Shown here: piece after piece, positions 26,286-34,430 of the stretch
How positions within the stretch are numbered: the first letter of the stretch is position 1
Layout: the number at the start of each line of letters is the position of its first letter
Assembly: GCA_963732765.1 (NCBI GenBank)
Contig: CAVTAS010000007.1
Coordinates: 1 to 64,000 of the forward strand
Origin: JANYHF01 sp963732765
GTDB lineage: Bacteria; Pseudomonadota; Alphaproteobacteria; Rhizobiales; Hyphomicrobiaceae
Direction of reading: 5' to 3'
Length of the DNA: 64,000 nucleotides
Notes under the pieces: generated by a model
The model's database searches: none
What the model was told of the DNA's origin: nothing
What the model saw: only the letters and a program-made list of their open reading frames with translations
Program-made: the position numbers and the translations under genes

Positions 26286-27289
26286 GCGAAACCGCCACGC
26301 GCCTGAACACACCCAAGCGCTACGAGTTGATCGCAACCACCCTGCGCGCCAACATCGCCTCGGGCCGCCTGCCGAAAGGGTTTGTACTGCTTGAGGGGCC
26401 GATTGCCGAGCTGATGCAGACCAGCCGCGCCCCGGTGCAGGCGGCCTTGCGCATCCTGCAGGACGAAGACCTCATCCATCGCTTCGGCGGGCGCGGGTTC
26501 CTGGTCGGTGAACTCGAACCGTCGCTGGCTCCCATCCGGCGCGACATCCGCACGCTTGGCCTCAGCATCTCCAACGAGATTGACGAGGCGCTGCAGAACC
26601 GGGGCTTGTGGGAGCTGGTCTACGACGAGGTCGAAGCCGCGGTTGCGTCCTGCCTGATCTTCGGCGAGTTCCGCATCATCGAGGCTGAGCTTGGAGCCTC
26701 GTTCGGCGTCAGCCGTACCGTGGTGCGCGACGTGCTCAGCCGGTTGCACGAGCGCGGCCTGATCGCCAAGAACCAGAGTTCGCACTGGATCGCCGGCCCC
26801 TTGACGGCGCAGTCCGTACGCGAACGGTTTCAGGTACGCCAGCTGCTGGAGCCTGAGGCGCTGAAACTGGCCGCGCCACACATCGACTACGACGGTGTCG
26901 CCAAGTTGCTGGCCCGCGAAAGCGCCCGTCGCCACACCAATCATCCGGCTACCGAGTGGGAGGCGCTGGAGCGGGCGTTGATGGACCATTGCATCCTGCG
27001 CGCCCCCAACGCGCATCTCATTGAGCTGATCCGGCATAACCAGATGCCGATCGCGGCGGCCTACAAGGCGCTCAGCCAGCTGGGACTGCCGGAGGATGAG
27101 ATCGCCGCCGCCGAATACTGGACTCTGTTCGATCTGGTCGCGGCCCGCCGCATCGATGCGGCCGCAGCCTATCTTCACCATCACCTGAAGATCATCGCCG
27201 AAAAGAACCTCGCCCGCTTGAAGATCGTAGCCGTTGTAAGCGAGGCCCGGATGGCAGTTCCCTATCTGACACCCTATCGTGTGGAATAA
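26282..27289 (+). CDS. GntR-family regulator with two winged-HTH domains and an FCD-like domain
   Basis: 335 aa, about 100 longer than a usual FadR/GntR protein. There are two GntR-like winged helices. The first is at about residues 13-75 (YELIATTLRANIASGRLPKG ... TSRAPVQAALRILQDEDLIHRFGGRGFLV). The second is at about 110-170 (LWELVYDEVEAAVASCLIFG ... VSRTVVRDVLSRLHERGLIAK). An alpha-helical effector domain of the FCD type follows, with the conserved RFQVRQLLEPEALKLAAP and a terminal HHHLKII. It probably controls the downstream importer and perhaps its own operon. It is translationally coupled to the leaderless binding protein. Confidence 0.85.
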   Translation: MSETATRLNTPKRYELIATTLRANIASGRLPKGFVLLEGPIAELMQTSRAPVQAALRILQDEDLIHRFGGRGFLVGELEPSLAPIRRDIRTLGLSISNEIDEALQNRGLWELVYDEVEAAVASCLIFGEFRIIEAELGASFGVSRTVVRDVLSRLHERGLIAKNQSSHWIAGPLTAQSVRERFQVRQLLEPEALKLAAPHIDYDGVAKLLARESARRHTNHPATEWEALERALMDHCILRAPNAHLIELIRHNQMPIAAAYKALSQLGLPEDEIAAAEYWTLFDLVAARRIDAAAAYLHHHLKIIAEKNLARLKIVAVVSEARMAVPYLTPYRVE

Positions 27290-27317
27290 CGTCTTTTGAA
27301 TTCAAAAGACGTTTTTT
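27288..27317. terminator. Perfect 26-nt palindrome with T-tract after gntR
   Basis: AACGTCTTTTGAA followed by its exact complement (27288-27313), then four more T residues. It starts at the gntR stop codon, so it works best as a rho-independent terminator for the upstream genes. A perfect palindrome in front of a regulated transporter could equally be an operator for the GntR protein. Confidence 0.7.
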
Positions 27318-27504
27318 GCAGTGCACAATCTCACAGATTGCGGTGAAACGCCGTATATGTGGAGATTTTCTCTGCGACGAACCGGCCCCGCCGAAAGCGG
27401 TTGCATACATTAGGCGTTTTTGCTTTGATCGGTGCCGTGCTCTGAAGCCTCGATTTTCGGTCCTCAACCGACGTGGCGTTGAGTGGCAGTTGACGGCGGA
27501 CTAG

Positions 27505-28572
27505 ATGGCATCGGACGGCACCATCTTCGGTCTTGACGGCGTCGTGAAGCGATACGGATCGCACGCGGCGCTGGATGGCGTCGGCTTCACGGTGCGGGCG
27601 CACGAATACATCTCGCTGCTCGGGCCCAGCGGATCGGGCAAGACGGTGCTGTTGCGCGCCATCGCCGGCTTCGAGCCGCTCGATTCCGGTCGCGTAACAC
27701 TTGCCGGTCGCGACATCACCAACGTGCCGGCACATCAGCGTGGCATTGGTTTCGTGTTCCAGAATTTCGCGCTGTTCCCGCATCTCTCCGTCTTCGACAA
27801 TGTCGCCTTCGGACTGCGCAACGGCTCGGTTGCCGTGGCCGCTGCCGAGGTCGACAGCCGCGTCCACGACGCCATCGCGCTGGTCGGCCTGACGGGCCTG
27901 GAAGAGCGTGGGATCGGACAGATTTCGGGTGGCCAGAAGCAGCGCGTGGCGCTCGCCCGCACGCTGGTCACCAAGCCGGCGCTGGTGCTGCTCGACGAGC
28001 CGCTCGGCGCGCTCGATGCCAACCTCCGCATGCGCATGCGCATCGAACTGCGCAAGATCCGCGAACAGCTCGGCATCCCGTTCCTGCATGTCACCGGCAG
28101 CGAGACCGAAGCGCTCGCCATGGGCGACCGGGTGATCGTGCTCGACCAGGGACGGATCGCCCAGTTTGGCCCGCCCGAGGACATCTATAACCGGCCATCC
28201 AATCCAAACGTTGCTAAATTCCTCAACCGCTACAATGTCTTCGACGGCCGCATCGAGGGCAGCGTGTTCGAGAGCGCCTATGGCAAGCTGGGCTTCGGCA
28301 CCCGTACCACAGGCGGCCGCCCGGCCTATGCCATCCGCTACGATCGCATCCTGCCACAGCCGCAAACGACCAGGACCGACGGCGTCGCACTTCCAGCGAA
28401 CTATGTGGCGAGCGAATATCTCGGCTCTTCGATCGTGCACTTCTTCGAGGCGTCCGATGGCAAGGTGGTCGAGGTCGAGCACCATCTCAGCAATGGTCCG
28501 CCAGCAACCTATTCTGCCGGGCAAGGCTATCTCCTGACCTGGAAACCAGCGGACGCGATTGCCTTTGGCTAG
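27505..28572 (+). CDS. ABC importer ATPase, PotA-like (first of two)
   Basis: 355-residue ATPase of the polyamine/opine/Fe importer group. Walker A GPSGSGKT (about residues 35-42), Q-loop VFQNFALFPHL, signature ISGGQKQR, Walker B LVLLDEPLGALD, and H-loop-region VTGSETEALAMG, where the usual His is replaced by Gly-Ser. A C-terminal TOBE-like domain runs from about residue 245. GGCGGA ribosome-binding site 4 nt before the ATG. It opens the importer operon 27505-34415. Confidence 0.9.
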   Translation: MASDGTIFGLDGVVKRYGSHAALDGVGFTVRAHEYISLLGPSGSGKTVLLRAIAGFEPLDSGRVTLAGRDITNVPAHQRGIGFVFQNFALFPHLSVFDNVAFGLRNGSVAVAAAEVDSRVHDAIALVGLTGLEERGIGQISGGQKQRVALARTLVTKPALVLLDEPLGALDANLRMRMRIELRKIREQLGIPFLHVTGSETEALAMGDRVIVLDQGRIAQFGPPEDIYNRPSNPNVAKFLNRYNVFDGRIEGSVFESAYGKLGFGTRTTGGRPAYAIRYDRILPQPQTTRTDGVALPANYVASEYLGSSIVHFFEASDGKVVEVEHHLSNGPPATYSAGQGYLLTWKPADAIAFG

Positions 28573-28591
28573 ACATTGAGATTGGTGGCGA

Positions 28592-29497
28592 ATGACGGCG
28601 GTTGACACAGTGGCGACAGTAGCAAGTTCGGATGCCCCGCCGCCGGCGCACCGCGCCGCTTCGACCTCCTATTGGCTGATCGCCCCGGCTGTGATCTGGA
28701 TGGGCCTGTTCCTTGTCGTCCCGATACTGATGATTGTCTACGTCTCGTTCTGGACCCAGACTACCTTCAAGATCGAGCCGACGCTGACGACAGCTAGCTG
28801 GGTGAGCTTTTTCACCTCCGAGGCCTATGTCGCCTCGCTCTGGACCACGCTGCGCATCTGGCTGATTGTGCTCGGCATGACGCTGCTGTTGGGCTATCCG
28901 ACTGCGCTGTTCGTCGGCCTGTTCGTCAAGAACAAGACGCTGTCGACCGTGCTGCTGGTCACCTGCGTGATCCCGTTCTGGACCTCGTTCCTGATCCGCG
29001 TCCTCGCCTGGCGCCCGATGCTGGGCAAGGAAGGCGCTATCAACATTATCCTGATGAAGCTCGGGCTCATCACGCAGCCGATCGAGGCGCTGCTCTACAC
29101 CGAGCTTTCTGTCATCATCGGCATGACGCAGATCTATGTGGTGTTCATGGTCGGCCCGATCGCTTTCATGCTCGGCCGCATCGATCCCAACATCATCGAA
29201 GCGGCGCGCGATCTTGGCGCCAGCTTCTGGCGCATCTTCCGCAAGATCATATTTCCGCTCAGCCTGCCGGGCGTCGTCGTTGGCGCCATCTTCGTCAGCG
29301 TCATGGTGCTGGGCGAGTTCGCGACCTCCGGCGCGCTGTCGGGCCGCAAGGTCAACCTGCTCGGCAACATCATCGTCACGCAAGTTGGCTCACTGAAATG
29401 GGCTCTGGCCTCGGTGGTCGGCGTCATACTCACGTTTATCATGGGCATCGTGATCGCCGGCCTGCTCCGCATCGTCGACCTGAAGAAGGAGCTTTAG
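28592..29497 (+). CDS. ABC importer permease, PotB-like
   Basis: 301 aa with six predicted transmembrane helices, the first at about residues 33-55 (IAPAVIWMGLFLVVPILMIVYVSF). The cytoplasmic EAA loop is EAARDLGASFWRIFRKIIFPLSLPG. It belongs to the spermidine/putrescine-type permease family. It starts 19 nt after the ATPase and is followed 5 nt later by the second permease. Confidence 0.9.
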   Translation: MTAVDTVATVASSDAPPPAHRAASTSYWLIAPAVIWMGLFLVVPILMIVYVSFWTQTTFKIEPTLTTASWVSFFTSEAYVASLWTTLRIWLIVLGMTLLLGYPTALFVGLFVKNKTLSTVLLVTCVIPFWTSFLIRVLAWRPMLGKEGAINIILMKLGLITQPIEALLYTELSVIIGMTQIYVVFMVGPIAFMLGRIDPNIIEAARDLGASFWRIFRKIIFPLSLPGVVVGAIFVSVMVLGEFATSGALSGRKVNLLGNIIVTQVGSLKWALASVVGVILTFIMGIVIAGLLRIVDLKKEL

Positions 29498-29502
29498 GTC
29501 AG

Positions 29503-30351
29503 ATGGAGTCGCAGGTCCTCAAACCCGTTCTGGCCGTTTACGTGGCGCTGTTCATCCTGTTCCTCTATGCGCCCTTCGTCGTGCTGGGTATCCTGTCGTT
29601 CCAGCAGGGACCTGAAGGTGGGCCTCAGTTCCCGATCATCGAGTGGTCGACCTTCTGGTATCAGCATGTGTTCGGTATGGCCCCGCCGTCACGTGTCTCA
29701 CCGTTGCCGATCGGCCAGGCGCTGTTCCGGTCCATGACGCTGGCGATCATGACCATGATCACCTCGACGGTGCTCGGTGTCATGTCGGCCCAGGCCTTTC
29801 GCTCCAAGTTCAGGGGCTCCGACGCGGTCTTCTACCTCATCGTACTCGGCATGATGGTGCCCGGCGTTCTCACCGGCCTCGGCACCGCGTTGGTCTCGAC
29901 CACGCTGGGTATCGAGCGCCATTGGTGGTCGACGGCCTTTGTGACGCATGTGGTCTACACCTTCCCGTTCGCGTTCCTGGTCATGCTGGCAATCTTCAAC
30001 CGCTTCGATCCTTCGGTTGAGGAGGCCGCCTGGTCGCTTGGCGTTTCGCCGGCAACCACTTTCCGCAAGGTGACGTTCCCGCTGATTTTCCCGGGCGTGC
30101 TGTCCGCTATGCTGTTCGCCTTCACGCTGTCCTATGACGAGTTCCCGCGCACGCTGTTCGCATCGGGCCGCGACCAGACCTTGCCGCTGGCGATCTACGG
30201 CACCTTCTCGGTCGAGATCCATCCCAACGTGTTCGCGTTTGGCGTGCTGACAACCATTTTCTCGTTCGCGCTGCTCTCGGTCTACGCCATCCTGATGACC
30301 CTCAGTGTACGCCGCGCCAAGCGCGTCGCCATGCAAGAGGAAATCGCATGA
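29503..30351 (+). CDS. ABC importer permease, PotC-like
   Basis: 282 aa, second half of the heterodimeric permease. First helix at about residues 8-30 (VLAVYVALFILFLYAPFVVLG). EAA loop is EEAAWSLGVSPATTFRKVTFPLIFPG. The ATG at 29503 lies 5 nt after the PotB-like stop; a longer frame overlaps that gene. Overlaps the next gene by 4 nt. Confidence 0.9.
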   Translation: MESQVLKPVLAVYVALFILFLYAPFVVLGILSFQQGPEGGPQFPIIEWSTFWYQHVFGMAPPSRVSPLPIGQALFRSMTLAIMTMITSTVLGVMSAQAFRSKFRGSDAVFYLIVLGMMVPGVLTGLGTALVSTTLGIERHWWSTAFVTHVVYTFPFAFLVMLAIFNRFDPSVEEAAWSLGVSPATTFRKVTFPLIFPGVLSAMLFAFTLSYDEFPRTLFASGRDQTLPLAIYGTFSVEIHPNVFAFGVLTTIFSFALLSVYAILMTLSVRRAKRVAMQEEIA

Positions 30352-31079
30352 GAACCGCGATCGTAACGGGAGCAGGTTCCGGCATCGGCCGCGCCATCGC
30401 GCAACGGTTGGCCAAGGATGGCTATGCGGTTGTGGTCAACGATTTGCGCACCGAGGCCTCCGAGGCAGTCGTCGCTGAAATCGGCGGGGCGGGCGGCAAA
30501 GCCAGGAGCATCGGTGGCGATGTGTCCAAGGAAGCTGATGTTGCGGCCATCGCGGCGTTCTGCACCAAGAGTTTTGGCGACTGCACGCACCTCGTCAACA
30601 ATGCCGGTTTCGTCCATCAGGCGCGCTTCGTCGACTTGAACCCCGCCGATTTCGACCGCATGTTTGCAGTGCATGTCCGCGGCACGTTTCTATGCACTCG
30701 CGCAGTGCTGCCCGCGATGCTGAAGCGCAAGGCTGGCGTCATCGTCAACATCGCCTCGCAGCTGGGCCAGATCGGCGGCGTCGAACTGGTTCACTACAGC
30801 GCTGCCAAGGCCGCCATCATCGGCCTGACCAAGTCGCTCGCTCGCGAAGTCAGCGCTGACGGTGTGCGCGTCAATGCCGTGGCGCCCGGCCCCATCAACA
30901 CACCGCTGGTGAAGTCTCTCTCGGCCGATTGGCAGAAGGCAAAAGCTGCCCAACTCCCCCTCGGCCGTTTTGGCGAGCCCGAGGAAGTGGCAGCCACGGT
31001 TGCGTTTCTTTGCTCAGATGAAGCGAGCCTGTTCGTCGGCCAGACCATTGGCCCCAACTCGGGAGATGTGATGCTATGA
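30348..31079 (+). CDS. Short-chain dehydrogenase/reductase (first of two)
   Basis: 243-residue NAD(P)-dependent SDR. Cofactor motif TGAGSGIG at residues 7-14, NNAG at about 85, catalytic YSAAK at about 149-153 and the PGPINTPL loop. Cytoplasmic. It overlaps both its upstream permease and the next SDR by 4 nt, so the two dehydrogenases are tied to the importer and probably oxidise or reduce the imported compound or its product. Substrate unknown. Confidence 0.88.
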   Translation: MRTAIVTGAGSGIGRAIAQRLAKDGYAVVVNDLRTEASEAVVAEIGGAGGKARSIGGDVSKEADVAAIAAFCTKSFGDCTHLVNNAGFVHQARFVDLNPADFDRMFAVHVRGTFLCTRAVLPAMLKRKAGVIVNIASQLGQIGGVELVHYSAAKAAIIGLTKSLAREVSADGVRVNAVAPGPINTPLVKSLSADWQKAKAAQLPLGRFGEPEEVAATVAFLCSDEASLFVGQTIGPNSGDVML

Positions 31080-31831
31080 GCGGCGTTGTTCTCATCACTG
31101 GCGCGGGGATCGGCATCGGACGGGCCAGCGCGCTCGCCTTCGGCAAGGTCGGCCACACCGTCGTCGTCACCGATATTCTGGAAAAGGAAGGCAAGGCCGT
31201 CGCCGCCGAGATTAACAAGGCTGGCGGCAAGGCCGAGTTCCGCAAGCTCGATGTCACGTCGACCGAGGATGCCGACAGCGTCGTTGCAGCTGTTGAGAAG
31301 GCGCATGGCGGCATCGACTGCATCGTTGCCAACGCTGGCATTGCGCACCGCGTGCCGCTTGGTCAGCTCACGGACGAGAAGTGGGACCACCTGTTCGACA
31401 TCGACCTCAAGGGGATGTTCCGCGTCGTGCGCCCAGCGTTGCCCGGCATGAAAAAGCGCAAGTCCGGCAGCATTGTTTGCATCTCGTCCATCATGGGCGT
31501 CGCCTACGGTTGGGACGAGCACGTGCATTACTCTGCCGCCAAAACCGGCGTTGTCGGCCTGATCCGTGGCCTCGCGGTGGAACTTGCCCGCGACGGCATC
31601 CGCGTCAATGGCGTCGCGCCCGGCTACATCCGCACCGCGCAACTCCTGTCCAAGGAGCATTCCGTCGGCCCCGATGCCGACGCAAAGGTAGGCGGGTTCA
31701 TTCCCATGGGACGCATCGGCGAACCGGAAGAGATCGCAGACGTCGTCTTGTTTCTCGCATCCAACGCCGCACGCTACATGACCGGGCAAGTGGTGGTGGT
31801 CGATGGTGGCCTGCTGGTCGGACGCTACTAG
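31076..31831 (+). CDS. Short-chain dehydrogenase/reductase (second of two)
   Basis: 251 aa. Cofactor motif TGAGIGIG at residues 8-15, ANAG near 84, catalytic serine in CISSIMG and YSAAK at about 152, then PGYIRTAQLL and the usual C-terminal TGQVVVVDGG. It differs clearly from the preceding SDR, so a two-step oxidation or epimerisation is possible. Translationally coupled (ATGA) to it. Confidence 0.88.
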   Translation: MSGVVLITGAGIGIGRASALAFGKVGHTVVVTDILEKEGKAVAAEINKAGGKAEFRKLDVTSTEDADSVVAAVEKAHGGIDCIVANAGIAHRVPLGQLTDEKWDHLFDIDLKGMFRVVRPALPGMKKRKSGSIVCISSIMGVAYGWDEHVHYSAAKTGVVGLIRGLAVELARDGIRVNGVAPGYIRTAQLLSKEHSVGPDADAKVGGFIPMGRIGEPEEIADVVLFLASNAARYMTGQVVVVDGGLLVGRY

Positions 31832-31885
31832 AGTCCGTAAGCAGACGGTCAGAAGTCTAGAAACTGCACTAGGAGGAAAGCATCT

Positions 31886-33106
31886 ATGATTGATTACAAC
31901 ATGTCCCGCCGCGGCTTTCTGAAAGCAACAGCCTCGGCCACGGCCCTGGCGGTCTGCAGTGGGCCGTTCGGCTCCCAGCAGGCGTTCGCTGCCGGCCTCG
32001 CCGATCAGGAACTGCGCACGGTTGGTCTTTCGGTGACGGTGCAAGAGCGCATCCTCAACGACTTCAAGGCCAAATCCGGCGTCAAGGCCGTTTCCGGCAA
32101 GGGCGCCATCTTCCCCGACACACAGACAGAACTGCTGTCGGGCTCGAACGCCTATGATTGCTGGGAGACCATCGGCGAGCGCCTGCCCGCCGTGATCGCC
32201 ACCAACAAGATCGAGTCGGTGCCGACCTCGGCCCTGAAGAACTGGGCCAACATCCGCGACACCTTCACCAAGCCCAGCGACAAGTGGGACAAGAAGAACC
32301 AGATCGTCGGCCAGATCTGGAAGGACGAGGGCCAGACCGAGCTCTGGATGATCCCAACCGTCTACAACTACGACTCGATCGGCTATCGCCCCGACCTGGT
32401 CTCGGCCGAGGAAGCGTCCACCTGGACCGCCATCTTCGACGACAAGTTCAAGGGCAAGACCGGCCTCAACGTCGACCCACTGATCGCTTTCGGTCAGGCC
32501 GTGTTGGCGATGAACTCGCTCGGCCTGTTGAAGGTGCCGAACCCCGGCAATCCCGACAAGGCTGCTATCGACGAGGCGTCGAAGTTCCTCATCTCCAAGA
32601 AGAAAGGCGGCCAGTTTCGCGCGCTCTGGGGCGATTTCGGCGAGTTGGTGAACCTGCTGGCTTCAGGCGAAATGATCCTGGCCGACGCCTGGCAGCCGGC
32701 CGTCATGGCCGTCAAGGCGCAGGGCAAGCAGTGCACCTACGCCATCCCGAAGGAGGGCTATCGCGCCTGGTCGATCGGCATCTCGCCGGTCACCGGCACG
32801 CCAAACAAGGACGCGGTCATTGCGTATGCAGACTACTGGCTCTCGGGGCCACCCGCCATCGCCGTGTCCGAGCAGGGCTACTACTCGCCCACCACCAACA
32901 TCCAGGCCGCCATGGACCCGGACAAATATGCCTTCTGGTACGACGGCAAGCCCTGGAAGGGCGCCCCCGACCGCGGCATCAAGGAAGGCGATCTGCGCGA
33001 CGGCGGCTCGCTCGCCACGCGCGCTTCGCAGGTGGCCTACTGGCACCAGTGGCCGGATGAGTATGACTACCTCATCAAGAAGTGGGACGAGTTCTTGAGC
33101 GCTTAG
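31886..33106 (+). CDS. ABC importer solute-binding protein with Tat signal
   Basis: 406-residue periplasmic binding protein of the spermidine/putrescine (PotD-like) class. The N-terminus has a twin-arginine signal, MSRRGFLKATASATALAVC, with a cleavage site near AFA-AG at about residue 36. The mature part shows TVYNYDSIGYRPDL and DAWQPAVMAVKAQGK. An AGGAGG ribosome-binding site precedes the ATG at 31886. Tat export implies folding before export. It is followed by a strong hairpin and then the second ATPase. Confidence 0.92.
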   Translation: MIDYNMSRRGFLKATASATALAVCSGPFGSQQAFAAGLADQELRTVGLSVTVQERILNDFKAKSGVKAVSGKGAIFPDTQTELLSGSNAYDCWETIGERLPAVIATNKIESVPTSALKNWANIRDTFTKPSDKWDKKNQIVGQIWKDEGQTELWMIPTVYNYDSIGYRPDLVSAEEASTWTAIFDDKFKGKTGLNVDPLIAFGQAVLAMNSLGLLKVPNPGNPDKAAIDEASKFLISKKKGGQFRALWGDFGELVNLLASGEMILADAWQPAVMAVKAQGKQCTYAIPKEGYRAWSIGISPVTGTPNKDAVIAYADYWLSGPPAIAVSEQGYYSPTTNIQAAMDPDKYAFWYDGKPWKGAPDRGIKEGDLRDGGSLATRASQVAYWHQWPDEYDYLIKKWDEFLSA

Positions 33107-33116
33107 CTCACCGACT

Positions 33117-33235
33117 CCCCCTCTCCCCCTGCACTGCAGGGGGAGAGGGGGCCCCGCAGGGGCGGGTGAGGGGCGGCAACACAACAGGGCCTTCTTCGCC
33201 GGCTGCTCCGGACTCGCTTCCGCCCCTCACCCCGA
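33117..33235. repeat. CTCTCCCCC palindromic intergenic repeats
   Basis: Two nested or adjacent inverted repeats between the binding-protein gene and the next ATPase. The first has 17-nt arms CCCCCTCTCCCCCTGCA and a 1-nt loop (33117-33151). The second pairs GGGTGAGGGGCGG near 33165 with its complement near 33220. Probably acts as a terminator or mRNA barrier after the abundant binding protein. Confidence 0.75.
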
Positions 33236-33311
33236 CTCCCCCTCCCCCCCCGCGAAGAGGCGAGTGAGAGAGCGGGCTCGTCCCCTTTGGCCTTGTGATA
33301 TTTGAGGCGTT

Positions 33312-34415
33312 GTGACCTACGATCTGCAACTCTCCCATGTCGGCAAAGTCTTCGACAACGGCACGGCCGCGGTCATCGACTTCAATCTCGACGTCGCCAA
33401 GGGTGAATTCATCGCCTTCCTGGGACCATCGGGCTGCGGCAAGACCACGACCTTGCGCATGATCGCGGGCTTTGAATCCATCTCCTCCGGCGACATCTTC
33501 ATCCGCGGCGAGCGCATTAACGATCTGCCCCCGGAGCGTCGCCCGACCGCGATGATCTTCCAGAATTACGCGCTATTCCCGCATATGACGGTGCGCGGCA
33601 ATGTCAACTTCGGTCTCGACGTCAAGAACATGGCCGTCGCCGAACGCGACGCCAAGGTCGACCGCATCCTCGACAAGCTCGGCCTGACCGATATCGCCGG
33701 CATTCGACCCGATCGTCTCTCGGGCGGCCAGAAGCAGCGCATCGCGCTCGCTCGCGCGCTGGTGGTCGAGCCGAGCATCCTGCTGCTCGACGAGCCGCTC
33801 GGCGCGCTCGACGCCAACCTGCGCAAAAGCATCCAGGCCGAACTGAAATTGCTGCAGCGCTCGCTCGGCATCACCTTCGTGTTCGTCACGCACGCTCAGT
33901 CCGAAGCGCTCGCCCTGTCCGACCGCATCGTCGTCATGAACGCCGGGCGCATCGAGCAGATCAGTGCACCTTACGAACTCTATTCGCGCCCGAAGACACT
34001 CTTTGTCGCTCGCTTCATCGGTCGCAACGCTGTCATTCCGGGGACGGTGAAAAACTCCGATGCCAAGGCCGTGCACCTCGATACCGCGTTCGGCAATCTC
34101 AAAGGGGCCGCCTCCGCAGCCGTTCCCGCGGTCGGCGCCACGGCGAGCCTCGCCATCCCGGCTGAGTCCATTGACGTGCTGCCGTTCTGGACCCACGCCA
34201 ACTATGTCGCAAACCACTACGGCGCCAGTCCGGTAAAAGGCAAACTCGATGGCGTGCAGCAGGTCGGCCACATTGTACAACTCGCGATCTCCATCGGCGC
34301 GGGCGACCCCATCATCGTCGAGGGGCATGCGGACAAATACGCCGGACGCTTCAAGTCTGGCGACGACGTGCTATTGGCCTGGAAGCCGGACGCGGCAACG
34401 CTCATCACCCATTGA
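33312..34415 (+). CDS. ABC importer ATPase, PotA/UgpC-like (second of two)
   Basis: 367 aa. Walker A GPSGCGKT, Q-loop IFQNYALFPHM, signature LSGGQKQR, Walker B ILLLDEPLGALD and H-loop VTHAQSEALALSD, which is intact here, unlike in the ATPase at 27505. C-terminal TOBE-like regulatory domain from about residue 240. GTG start at 33312 after GAGG. It is followed by the amidase 15 nt downstream and so links the importer to the catabolic genes. Confidence 0.9.
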   Translation: MTYDLQLSHVGKVFDNGTAAVIDFNLDVAKGEFIAFLGPSGCGKTTTLRMIAGFESISSGDIFIRGERINDLPPERRPTAMIFQNYALFPHMTVRGNVNFGLDVKNMAVAERDAKVDRILDKLGLTDIAGIRPDRLSGGQKQRIALARALVVEPSILLLDEPLGALDANLRKSIQAELKLLQRSLGITFVFVTHAQSEALALSDRIVVMNAGRIEQISAPYELYSRPKTLFVARFIGRNAVIPGTVKNSDAKAVHLDTAFGNLKGAASAAVPAVGATASLAIPAESIDVLPFWTHANYVANHYGASPVKGKLDGVQQVGHIVQLAISIGAGDPIIVEGHADKYAGRFKSGDDVLLAWKPDAATLITH

Positions 34416-34430
34416 TTCGGATCTCACGCC

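Noticed and set aside
24414..26336. 640-codon open frame on the minus strand
   Set aside because: Covers two plus-strand genes with family motifs; no ribosome-binding site or domain in the antisense frame.
33117..33235. Repeated C-rich blocks as a CRISPR-like array
   Set aside because: They are inverted, not direct, repeats with no regular spacers and no cas genes.
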